From Candidatus Woesearchaeota archaeon (lineage in GTDB: Archaea > Nanobdellota > Nanobdellia > Woesearchaeales > SKIA01), in the NCBI GenBank assembly GCA_007116645.1, contig SKIA01000017.1, positions 1-21,617 on the forward strand: a stretch of 21,617 bases of DNA, in the 5' to 3' direction. This document shows, in pieces, positions 7,671 through 13,956 of the stretch. The notes under the pieces were generated by a model that searched no databases, had not been told where the DNA came from, and worked only from the letters and a program-made list of their open reading frames with translations. The first letter of the stretch is position 1, and the number at the start of each line of letters is the position of its first letter. Both the position numbers and the translations under genes were made by a program.

Positions 7671-9833
7671 TTACCCGACCGTGATGATCACATCACTTGA
7701 CGTGATTTCAATACCTGCGCTGCCACCATTTGCGATTTTTCCCGTCATCGTCATCCCATCAAAGGTTGGGCTATCAGTGGTTCTTACGTTCTGGTTTGCA
7801 AACGCAGCATTGGTGTGTGGTAAGTTTCCGGTTACTGCGCTTGAACTGGCAAGGTTGATAGCACCAAACGATGGCGCGCCGCCGCCACCAGGAACGCGCA
7901 ACACTTGGTTGGCGGCTCCTGAACTCGTAGCAGTCACTGCGCCCGTGCCCGAACCAAGCAGCACTCCGTTAATTGTAAACGATGTAGCGCCCGTTCCTCC
8001 GCGAGACACTGACAACGTCCCGCTCGTACCGCTTCCAATACTGATTGTGGGGATGTCTCCTGAACTGAGCGTTCTAAAAACGGGAGTTCCAGACCCGCTG
8101 GTAGGTCCTGCGAGCACGGTGTTTTGTGACTGTGACTGCCAAGACGCGCTGAGTGTTCCTGAATCAGTTACGGGACTTCCTGACACGCTGAATTCTCCTG
8201 GCATGTTCAGTCCCACGCTTTCTACTCCGCCGCTCCCTTCCCCTGCGCCAATAGCGTCTCGGAACTCAGAGGCATTAAGAGCGCTTACGGTGTTGTCAGC
8301 ATTGACACGCAAAAACGTGATTTCTCCCGGGTTTGGAAGTGTGAATAGATTGCTTCCTACCGTGCTTGCCCCCAGACCGGCTCGCGCCCCTGATTGTGTC
8401 GCGGCACCCGTTCCTCCGCGGTCAACAGGAAGTGCTCCTGTCACCTGTCCTGTTGTTAAGTCTATTTGCCCTGCACTCCACGTCGAGCCATCAGTGGTAA
8501 GAAGTACTCTGTTGCTTGTTCCTCCCGCTCCTGAAATACCTGTTCCTCCCTGCCCGGCTGTAAGAGTTCCTGATGTGATGAGTCCTGCGTCAATGTCTAC
8601 GTTTTGGAGGACTCCAGCGTTTGTAATCCTTGTTGTGCCATTAGTTTGGAGCGCTCCTGACTCAAGATTAAGGTTTCCTGTCGCTCCATAGATGCGTACC
8701 AACTCGTCTGTTGAGGTGCGATAAAACACGTAATCAATCCTTCCTCCAGAGCTCCATGTGTGGTCAAAGGCGAGCTCTCGCGTGTCTGCGTCTAGGCGAA
8801 TTGCTGCTCGCGTGTTTTGCGAGCCGTCCATGACTGAAAACCGTACTCCTACGGTGTCTCCGAGTGCTCCGCTTCCGATATTGAGTGAGCGATCAAGGGT
8901 TAACGCGCTTCCAGGAGCTTGTCCGATGCGCAGCTGGTTACTGGAAGAATCCCAATACAACGCTTCGTTTCCGGTAACGGCATCTGAGCTTGTCCAATAC
9001 GTGACTTGTCCTGCGCTTCCGCCTCCTGTCACGTTTCCTGCGCCAAGACCTGTGATTGCGTCATCCACGTATCCGCGGGTTGCAGCGTGTGAGGGGCTTG
9101 TGGGTGTTGGCACCACCACGTCTCCGGTGAAGGTAGCGTCTCCTACGTTGAGTAGGTCGCTTCCTCTGAAGTCCATGTCTACACCACTTGGAAGTTGCAG
9201 GCTTGGTTGTGCAGGTGTTGAGATTCCTTGTGCGTTGGAGACGAAGTACGCGCCTTGTATGAGTTCAACAATTTCTTCTGTCCCCCACGCAGTAAGTACT
9301 ACGGAGGTGGTGCGGTCGTTGTTTGAGTGGATGGGAATAACGATTTCTCCTTCTCCTGTGTCTGATTCAATGTTTTCTATGGTGTGCCAACGTCCTGCTT
9401 CTGCTACGAAGAGGGCATTGTAGTAGCTTGTTTGTGAGTGCACTTCTCCTGGGTTCATACTTGATAGGCTTGTGAGGTAGTACAACTTCGAGACATAGTG
9501 TCGTGAGCCTGTGCTTGACGTGTCTACCAGTACTTCTACTTGGAGGATGATTGGTCCTGAGTCGGTCGATGGCCACGGGATTCGTACTTCGTGACGCTGG
9601 TCGACGCTGGACGTTGCACGATAGGCTACTTGGTGTTGTATGCGATTATTCCATTGTAGAATATCGCCTTCAACAAACAATCCTTGAGTGACAGTAAGGT
9701 CATCTGGGAACACAAAGTCTCCTGGAGCAAAGGTTCCTGGACCGATCCCTTCTGCGGGGTGGCCTGGGTCAGGGATGGGTGCGAGTGCGAGCAAGGAGAT
9801 AACGAGTGCGAGTGCGAGTACGTTGTTTCTCAT
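7671..9833 (-). CDS. Secreted phage-tail-fibre-like repeat protein (putative adhesin)
   Basis: The 720-residue protein starts with a short signal peptide (MRNNVLALALVISLLALA). An N-terminal domain of about 200 residues is of unknown type. From about 215 onward the pattern is typical of phage and prophage tail fibres: SPSHAATRGYVDDAI (246-260), three xGTLxxxxGGTG elements (GTLTAGQGGTG 422-432, GALPVDRGGTG 466-476, GTLSVSRGGTG 605-615) and DSPTFDGMTMTG (687-698). These families form trimeric beta-rich rods that bind receptors. There is no C-terminal Ser-Asp intramolecular chaperone domain; the chain ends on a short beta segment. The gene overlaps the HTH gene by 4 nt (ATGA) and has its own SD (9840-9846). 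An exported fibre in an archaeon suggests a cell-surface adhesin, or domestication of viral fibre modules; both are inference. Confidence 0.75.
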   Translation of the reverse strand: MRNNVLALALVISLLALAPIPDPGHPAEGIGPGTFAPGDFVFPDDLTVTQGLFVEGDILQWNNRIQHQVAYRATSSVDQRHEVRIPWPSTDSGPIILQVEVLVDTSSTGSRHYVSKLYYLTSLSSMNPGEVHSQTSYYNALFVAEAGRWHTIENIESDTGEGEIVIPIHSNNDRTTSVVLTAWGTEEIVELIQGAYFVSNAQGISTPAQPSLQLPSGVDMDFRGSDLLNVGDATFTGDVVVPTPTSPSHAATRGYVDDAITGLGAGNVTGGGSAGQVTYWTSSDAVTGNEALYWDSSSNQLRIGQAPGSALTLDRSLNIGSGALGDTVGVRFSVMDGSQNTRAAIRLDADTRELAFDHTWSSGGRIDYVFYRTSTDELVRIYGATGNLNLESGALQTNGTTRITNAGVLQNVDIDAGLITSGTLTAGQGGTGISGAGGTSNRVLLTTDGSTWSAGQIDLTTGQVTGALPVDRGGTGAATQSGARAGLGASTVGSNLFTLPNPGEITFLRVNADNTVSALNASEFRDAIGAGEGSGGVESVGLNMPGEFSVSGSPVTDSGTLSASWQSQSQNTVLAGPTSGSGTPVFRTLSSGDIPTISIGSGTSGTLSVSRGGTGATSFTINGVLLGSGTGAVTATSSGAANQVLRVPGGGGAPSFGAINLASSSAVTGNLPHTNAAFANQNVRTTDSPTFDGMTMTGKIANGGSAGIEITSSDVIITVG

Positions 9834-10291
9834 AGTCGTCCACCTCGTTTTTCTTCTGCGCGGAGCAACACTGTTCTGATAGTGCTTTGTGCCTTTCCGA
9901 GTTGCGTGGCGATTTCGCGGACTTCGTAGCCTTGCGTGCGCAAGTGGTGTGCTGCTGCTTCAAGGACGCTGAGCTCAGTCGCAAAAAGGTTGAGAGGGAT
10001 GCGCGCTCCGCGCTCAGTAAACTCTGCTTGCTGGACAGTTTTGCGCACAAACGAGCGGTTACGCTTTGTGACTTGAGCGATTTTTTTGTTACTCGTGCCT
10101 TGCTGTGATAGGTACGTGGCAAGCGCGCTAAATGGTGGCAGAGAAGATGCAAAAATGCTTGCAGGAACTGTTTTTGACTCTTGGAGTACTTCTTCAGCAG
10201 AAATGCCGTACGTGTCTTCAAGGAGTCTACTGAGTGTTTTTAATGCGTGGATTGCTTCTTGCGGGGTTACTTCGTGTGTCACTGCACGCAA
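9830..10291 (-). CDS. Tandem helix-turn-helix DNA-binding protein
   Basis: The 153-residue basic protein contains two helix-turn-helix-like segments. The first is at about 54-90 (LATYLSQQGTSNKKIAQVTK, then RNRSFVRKTVQQAE); the second, at about 108-147, has LRTQGYEVREIATQLGK and STIRTVLLRAEEK. Both follow the pattern of sigma-like or resolvase-type recognition helices. It heads a minus-strand unit and its stop overlaps the start of the tail-fibre-like gene, so it probably regulates that operon. The start is TTG 10291, since a TTTAAA box is centred 25.5 nt upstream; GTG 10282 is an alternative. Direct repeats in the T-rich island just upstream (10333-10365) are candidate binding sites, which would make the gene autoregulatory (inference). 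Confidence 0.7.
   Translation of the reverse strand: MRAVTHEVTPQEAIHALKTLSRLLEDTYGISAEEVLQESKTVPASIFASSLPPFSALATYLSQQGTSNKKIAQVTKRNRSFVRKTVQQAEFTERGARIPLNLFATELSVLEAAAHHLRTQGYEVREIATQLGKAQSTIRTVLLRAEEKRGGRL
9840..9846 (-). promoter_or_regulatory. Shine-Dalgarno site for the tail-fibre-like gene
   Basis: On the minus strand GAGGTGG precedes the ATG at 9833 by 6 nt and lies in the last codons of the HTH gene. With the ATGA overlap it indicates translational coupling and one operon. Confidence 0.65.
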
Positions 10292-10313
10292 GATGTTTTC
10301 ACCGTAAAGAGTA

Positions 10314-10319
10314 TTTAAA
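10314..10319 (-). promoter_or_regulatory. TATA-like box for the HTH / tail-fibre operon
   Basis: TTTAAA (a palindrome) is centred 25.5 nt upstream of the TTG at 10291. It is the only box in this window that would serve a TTG start. It marks the boundary of the T-rich island. Confidence 0.55.
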
Positions 10320-10332
10320 CTTTCCTTTTATT

Positions 10333-10365
10333 TTGTTATTTTGTGGCTAAAAATTGTTATTTTGT
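10333..10365. repeat. Pair of 12-bp direct repeats, 21-bp spacing
   Basis: TTGTTATTTTGT occurs at 10333-10344 and 10354-10365. The copies are 21 bp apart start to start, two turns of B-DNA, so a protein would meet both on the same face. They lie 14 bp upstream (minus-strand sense) of the TATA-like box of the HTH gene. An operator for the tandem-HTH protein is plausible. Low sequence complexity makes chance recurrence possible. Confidence 0.55.
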
Positions 10366-10377
10366 ATTTTTTATGTG

Positions 10378-10449
10378 TACTTATTTGTTTTTTTCGTTAC
10401 TTAATCGTGTTTTTTCTCTATTTTGTATTTAATGTACTACTTATTTGTT
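10378..10449. repeat. 12-bp direct repeats with 60-bp spacing
   Basis: TACTTATTTGTT occurs at 10378-10389 and again at 10438-10449, exactly 60 bp apart. A shortened copy, TACTTATTT, lies at 10509-10517. Function unknown; iterated protein sites or decayed tandem duplication are options. Confidence 0.5.
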
Positions 10450-10599
10450 ATAAATACTATATATTTATTTTATTTTCAAATTATGTGTTTTATCGGCGTT
10501 TAATCAATTACTTATTTTCTTTAATTGCTACATAGTTTTATTATTTTATTATTGTGTTTCTTCGGTATGTTGATAAAGCGCGCGCAAGTTGCTCGTGCA

Positions 10600-11184
10600 A
10601 TGAAGACGTTTGAAGAGCGGAAAGAACACGCTATATGGCGAATGAATGAGCTTGATAGAAGCAAAAAAGGAAGCGTTGACGAACACGCAAAGCCGCTTAT
10701 CAAGGCCATTAATGAACATCCTGACTACTATACTACTTCAAGCTGTGCAGGAAGAATACTGCTGTTGGTAGAACCAGAATCGCAAAAGAAGAATGCGTAC
10801 GAATGGCCGCTTGTCACGCACGAACAAGCAGATGCCAGCGCATTTATTGACTGTGCAAAAACACTTGAAGGCTCATCTGGAACTGTGTGGCTTCGCATGC
10901 AAACAGTCATTATCCACGCAGCAGCAAGAGACTTAGACGCGGCAAACACGTTACTTGCGCAATTTCACAGTCATGGATGGAAACGATCGGGAATCTTCTC
11001 AACAGAAAACGATGTGATGCTAGAGTTACTATCAGTAGAAGGAATGGACACACCAATCATTATTGACGGAAAACGGCTTGTAAGTGACGAATTTATTGAA
11101 CACTTTATTGTGTTAGCAAACAAAAAACTCGCAACGGCACACGAAAAAATTCTTCTTGCCACGCAGAGAGTGAAAAACCTTTAA
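10600..11184 (+). CDS. taw3: tRNA wybutosine-synthesising protein TYW3 (Taw3)
   Basis: The 194-residue protein matches TYW3: an N-terminal helix region with LDRSKKGSVDEHAKPLI (18-34), the hallmark TTSSCAGRI (45-53), and MQTVIIHAAARDLDAANTLL then HGWKRSGIF (about 100-133). TYW3 uses SAM to N-methylate the tricyclic base intermediate at G37 of tRNA-Phe in archaea and eukaryotes, stabilising Phe codon reading. The start at 10600 (MKTFEERK) fits the family and has a weak GATAAA box 25.5 nt upstream. The in-frame ATG at 10567 would add 11 residues and has a better box near 10537-10543, so the start is uncertain. No other wybutosine gene (TYW1, Trm5, TYW2) is in the window. Confidence 0.85.
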   Translation: MKTFEERKEHAIWRMNELDRSKKGSVDEHAKPLIKAINEHPDYYTTSSCAGRILLLVEPESQKKNAYEWPLVTHEQADASAFIDCAKTLEGSSGTVWLRMQTVIIHAAARDLDAANTLLAQFHSHGWKRSGIFSTENDVMLELLSVEGMDTPIIIDGKRLVSDEFIEHFIVLANKKLATAHEKILLATQRVKNL

Positions 11185-11186
11185 AA
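11180..11186 (+). promoter_or_regulatory. TATA-like box for the AAA ATPase gene
   Basis: TTTAAAA overlaps the TYW3 stop codon (11182-11184) and is centred 26 nt upstream of the ATG at 11209. A leaderless independent transcript is likely. Confidence 0.55.
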
Positions 11187-11208
11187 GAAAGGACTGCTCT
11201 ATAACCCT

Positions 11209-12099
11209 ATGAAAATAAGCTTTTATGACCCGGACGAAAACAAACCAGTCAAAAAAACCAGTAAAGGACACGCAGGATTTACTATGGACTGGACAGCAGA
11301 GCTTGGGTGGAAAAGCAATCCATTCGCACAAGCAGGACATCCGCTTGCAGCAATGGAAGACGAAAGAAAAGAAATAAACCTCTTTTTTGTCAAGCAACGA
11401 AAACTAGGGGCAATTGTTGGAAAACCAGGAATGGGAAAAACGACGCTGATGTTCTGGCTCAAACACCAACTCACAGAATACAAAAACATTAGCGGACACT
11501 ACGTGGACGCAGAAGCAGCATCAGGAGAAGGATTTTTGCACGCACTTGCAGACCCGTTCAAAGGACTCTTTTCTCGACACGACCCTCAAACTGGTGTAGA
11601 GCTTGCAGAACTTATCATCAAAAAAGCAAAAGGAAGATACGTGCTTTTAGTAGATAACGCACAAAAGCTCACCCAAGAAAACCTTGATGTTCTTACAGAA
11701 ATCCTAAACTTGGACTGCAGCATTATTCTGGCATCAACAGAGGAATTCAAAAAACTCCCTGTAAAAGACGACTTGGAACTTCAACTCAAAAAGCGAAGTA
11801 ACGAAGAATACACAAAAATACTTCAAGAGCGCATCGAACGCGTTGGAGGATCAGGTATTCATCCGTTCACAAAAACAGTTGTTTCGCGCATCGCAAAAGA
11901 AACTGCGAACACAAGAGAATTTTTGGACTTGGCACAAGAAACAGCTATTAACATCGCATTAAAACGAGCAAATCTTGATGATGAACTTCCTGAAGAAGTT
12001 ATTGCAGAAGACGAAGAACAAAAAGTGTCCAAGAAGCGATCAGGAAAAAAACGTCAATACGACGAGCTCATTGAATCCTTAACAGAAGGAATGGAATAA
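11209..12099 (+). CDS. Stand-alone AAA-type ATPase (ExeA/Orc-like)
   Basis: The 296-residue protein has a W-x5-NPF entry motif (GWKSNPFAQA, 33-42) like the GF/PF motif of ExeA-type ATPases. Walker A is GKPGMGKTT (71-79), the Walker B strand is YVLLVDNAQKL (144-154), and a sensor 1-like SIILAST follows (171-177). Walker B has Asp-Asn where Asp-Glu is usual, so hydrolysis may be slow. The remaining helical part (about 195-250) fits an AAA lid domain. The last 40 residues are charged and flexible; no winged-helix DNA-binding domain is visible, unlike complete Orc1/Cdc6. Role unknown: a DNA-associated or membrane-complex ATPase is possible. Its stop abuts that of the convergent Pro/Gln-rich gene. 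Confidence 0.7.
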   Translation: MKISFYDPDENKPVKKTSKGHAGFTMDWTAELGWKSNPFAQAGHPLAAMEDERKEINLFFVKQRKLGAIVGKPGMGKTTLMFWLKHQLTEYKNISGHYVDAEAASGEGFLHALADPFKGLFSRHDPQTGVELAELIIKKAKGRYVLLVDNAQKLTQENLDVLTEILNLDCSIILASTEEFKKLPVKDDLELQLKKRSNEEYTKILQERIERVGGSGIHPFTKTVVSRIAKETANTREFLDLAQETAINIALKRANLDDELPEEVIAEDEEQKVSKKRSGKKRQYDELIESLTEGME

Positions 12100-12915
12100 C
12101 TATTTTTTTGAGAAATTAAACATTTCAGACAAATCAACTTTTGCCTCGGCCTTTTTCTCAGCAGCAGGCGCTTTTTGCTCTTGTGGAGCTGATTGTTGTG
12201 CTTGTGCTTGTTGGGGTGCTGGTTGCTGTGGAGCTGATTGTTGTGCTTGTGCTTGTTGGGGTGCTGGTTGCTGTGCTCGCTGCTCAGTAGCTGCTTGTTG
12301 CTGAGTGGCGTTATTGAGCAAGAGGCCGAACGCTTTTTGCGCAGAATTGCCGCCTTGTAAAGAAGGAGCTGGAGTCATAGGTGCTGGTTTGGGTTGCGGA
12401 GTAGGTGATGGAGTGAATTCCATAACTGGCTCTGGCTTGGGTTCTGGTGCTGCAACTGGCTGAGTCGCTTCTTGAGCTGGCTCTGCATCAAACGTGATTT
12501 CTTCAACCTCATCAAATACATCTTGTTGAGGAACACTTTCGACGTCTTCAAACGTTTCTACGGTTGGCACAACCTCGTCAACAACGCCGGATTGGTTTAC
12601 TTCAAATGATTCAGGACGCTTAAACGCGGAAGTTTGTTGCCGGTCTTCAGCTAAAAGCTCAGAAATAGGTTTGTCTTGAGGAATACTACTATCAATAGAG
12701 AATGATTGCGGCGCACGTGTCTCAGAACCGGTGCGCTGCTGAGGATTTAATGAAGGATCGTTGCGACGTTGATCAAGGCGCTCTTGCTGGCGCACTTCAG
12801 TGCGAACAATGTCTCGAGCCATTTCTTCTGCCCGAGTCTCAGAAGCAGCAATCCCTGTGCTGCGAAGCGTCTTTGCGAGTTCCTTAATGCGTTGCTGTAC
12901 TGCGGGACTATCCAT
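12100..12915 (-). CDS. Disordered Pro/Gln-rich protein with helical N-terminus
   Basis: The 271-residue protein has an amphipathic charged N-terminal helix (residues 5-50, Arg/Glu-rich). A long acidic, Pro-rich linker with repeated PEPKPEP-type runs follows, then a short ordered block (KAFGLLLNNA, about 193-202), a Gln/Ala/Pro tract made of a perfect 15-residue duplication, and a short lysine-rich end with FNFSKK. There is no signal peptide or membrane helix, so it is cytoplasmic. This looks like a scaffold or flexible tether; no family recognised. Promoter: TTTAAA about 28 nt upstream, inside the end of the upstream methyltransferase gene. It converges exactly on the AAA ATPase gene, so antisense overlap of the 3' ends is likely. 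Confidence 0.65.
   Translation of the reverse strand: MDSPAVQQRIKELAKTLRSTGIAASETRAEEMARDIVRTEVRQQERLDQRRNDPSLNPQQRTGSETRAPQSFSIDSSIPQDKPISELLAEDRQQTSAFKRPESFEVNQSGVVDEVVPTVETFEDVESVPQQDVFDEVEEITFDAEPAQEATQPVAAPEPKPEPVMEFTPSPTPQPKPAPMTPAPSLQGGNSAQKAFGLLLNNATQQQAATEQRAQQPAPQQAQAQQSAPQQPAPQQAQAQQSAPQEQKAPAAEKKAEAKVDLSEMFNFSKK
12182..12275. repeat. Perfect 45-bp tandem duplication
   Basis: Copies at 12186-12230 and 12231-12275 are identical, and 4 more bases upstream (12182-12185) also match. In frame this duplicates the 15-residue unit APQQAQAQQSAPQQP. Being perfect and in frame, it is probably a recent slippage product whose copy number could vary between strains. Confidence 0.9.
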
Positions 12916-12940
12916 ATACTAGTAGCCAGAAATGCTACTT

Positions 12941-12946
12941 TTTAAA
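12941..12946 (-). promoter_or_regulatory. TATA-like box for the Pro/Gln-rich gene
   Basis: TTTAAA is centred 28.5 nt upstream of the ATG at 12915 and overlaps the TAA stop (12942-12944) of the upstream methyltransferase gene. Confidence 0.5.
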
Positions 12947-13415
12947 GCTTGTGTAACACGAGTAGCAAATCATGCTGATCGGACAGCTCATGAATTACAC
13001 TAAAACGCTCTCGCACGTATGAAACGATAGCATCGTGCTCGGCCGATTTCTTGAGCACGCCAACAAGTGCGGTGTGCGAGCACACACGAAACAACTCATC
13101 AATACCTAAATGCCAGTCATCATAGTTATGTAATGCAGTAAGGGAAACAACGACAGGAAATGAGTTATCGTCAAACGGCAAGTCCTCGCCGCGAGCACAC
13201 ACTACTTTAGTGTTGCTAGGTGCTTGGTCAAGAAGGGGCTGGGAAGGATCAACACCTACATAGTCAAGAAAATATGTTGAAAGATGTGCAGTCCCACAAC
13301 CCACATCAAGAACTGTTCCGTCAGGAAGGGTGGCGACGGCTAGTAACGAAGAGAGCTTTCGACGCTGCTCAGCCCCGTGAAGCTCATTATAAGAAGCTGC
13401 GATATGATCATACAT
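12942..13415 (-). CDS. UbiE-like class I SAM methyltransferase
   Basis: The 157-residue protein begins MYDHIAASYNELHG, the usual opening of Methyltransf_11/UbiE-type enzymes. It has the SAM motif VLDVGCGTAHLS (about 35-46), an acidic post-beta-2 position (YVGVDPSQ), motif LPFDDNSFPVVVSLTALHNY (about 79-98) and a terminal beta hairpin (HDLLLVLHKL). It is short for the family, lacking added substrate-cap elements; acceptor unknown. It lies 38 nt downstream of the DoxX gene on the same strand and I see neither a well-placed TATA box nor an SD, so it is probably expressed from the DoxX promoter. Alternative: a tRNA or small-molecule methyltransferase of another subfamily. Confidence 0.8.
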   Translation of the reverse strand: MYDHIAASYNELHGAEQRRKLSSLLAVATLPDGTVLDVGCGTAHLSTYFLDYVGVDPSQPLLDQAPSNTKVVCARGEDLPFDDNSFPVVVSLTALHNYDDWHLGIDELFRVCSHTALVGVLKKSAEHDAIVSYVRERFSVIHELSDQHDLLLVLHKL

Positions 13416-13453
13416 GAATACAAGAAAAAGAAAAGGAAAGAAAAATGTTCTGT

Positions 13454-13897
13454 TTATTTTTTAGCTCTTTTAGCTTTACTTGCTTTAGGCTTGCACCAAA
13501 CATTATCTACGCTAAGCTTACCAGCACCAGTCATGCTAAACAAGACAAGCACTGCGAGTAAGAGTACGTCAAGTCGTGCTGCACCAAAGCCTCCGCCTCC
13601 AAGCGTTCCTGTCCATTGAACAATACTTGCAAACAGCATGATAACTGCGAGTACTAAAGCGTTCCAAGACATAAACAGTCCTGCAATAAGCAAGAGCCCT
13701 CCAACAAGTTCGACAATGCCAATAACAAGCCATGCAACTGCAGGAAGAGCAAGCCATGTACCAGCCATAGCGCCTTGCATACCAGCAGCCATACCGCCAA
13801 AGACTTTACCCCATCCTGCAAGAACAAAAATAGCTCCAGCAACGATGCGAACGAATAAAAAACCCCAATCTTGATATTTTTCACAATGTGTAATCAT
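13454..13897 (-). CDS. DoxX-family membrane protein
   Basis: The 147-residue protein has four hydrophobic helices (about 10-35, 48-75, 77-95 and 105-125). It shows DoxX signatures near the N-terminus (RIVAGAIFVLAGWGKVFGG, 17-35) and in helix 2 (LVIGIVELVGGLLLIAGLF), and ends in a lysine-rich cytoplasmic tail. DoxX-type proteins are linked to quinone and thiol redox reactions, originally the small subunit of thiosulfate:quinone oxidoreductase; the exact reaction here is unknown. The ATG at 13897 is preceded by a strong SD (GGGGGTGA, 13902-13909) and a TATA-like TTTAAA at 13943-13948, so unlike most genes here it has a leader. It lies next to an NDH-2-like flavoprotein, which fits a redox role. 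Confidence 0.85.
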   Translation of the reverse strand: MITHCEKYQDWGFLFVRIVAGAIFVLAGWGKVFGGMAAGMQGAMAGTWLALPAVAWLVIGIVELVGGLLLIAGLFMSWNALVLAVIMLFASIVQWTGTLGGGGFGAARLDVLLLAVLVLFSMTGAGKLSVDNVWCKPKASKAKRAKK

Positions 13898-13901
13898 ATA
13901 T

Positions 13902-13909
13902 TCACCCCC
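13902..13909 (-). promoter_or_regulatory. Shine-Dalgarno site for the DoxX gene
   Basis: Minus-strand GGGGGTGA differs by one base from GGAGGTGA and ends 4 nt before the ATG at 13897. This marks a leadered mRNA. Confidence 0.65.
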
Positions 13910-13942
13910 GAATACTGATACTACTCCAGAGAAAAACCACTA

Positions 13943-13948
13943 TTTAAA
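13943..13948 (-). promoter_or_regulatory. TATA-like box for DoxX and the downstream methyltransferase
   Basis: TTTAAA, flanked by T and A, is centred 48 nt upstream of the DoxX ATG. With initiation about 25 nt downstream it would give a leader of roughly 23 nt that contains the SD. It lies just past the end of the flavoprotein gene (stop 13957). Confidence 0.5.
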
Positions 13949-13956
13949 TCCTCTGT

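Larger units (their letters stand above)
10320..10560. other. T-rich, very low G+C intergenic island
   Basis: In 10321-10560 I count T 143, A 52, G 24 and C 21. That is about 19% G+C and 60% T on the plus strand, far below the flanking genes. It separates the divergent HTH and TYW3 genes. It holds several short direct repeats but no credible gene: the only long frame (10341-10535) encodes a Phe/Tyr/Ile-rich peptide as expected from T-rich codons. It could be a regulatory region, an easily melted element, or a relic of inserted DNA. Confidence 0.8.

Noticed and set aside
7600..8691. A 363-codon plus-strand open frame rich in Pro, Val and Ala
   Set aside because: It lies wholly opposite the tail-fibre-like gene; its composition mirrors Gly/Thr/Ser codons of the real frame, it has no motif and no promoter.
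3754..10291. An integrated provirus, given the tail-fibre repeats
   Set aside because: No integrase, capsid, terminase, portal or attachment-site duplication is visible and the fibre protein has a signal peptide.
10341..10535. A 64-residue hydrophobic plus-strand frame in the T-rich island
   Set aside because: T-rich DNA gives Phe, Leu, Tyr and Ile codons by chance; no SD or suitably placed promoter and no sensible topology.
10320..10560. CRISPR array or transposon end in the T-rich island
   Set aside because: Repeats are only 12 bp, few and low in complexity; no terminal inverted repeats, target duplication or cas/transposase gene is seen.
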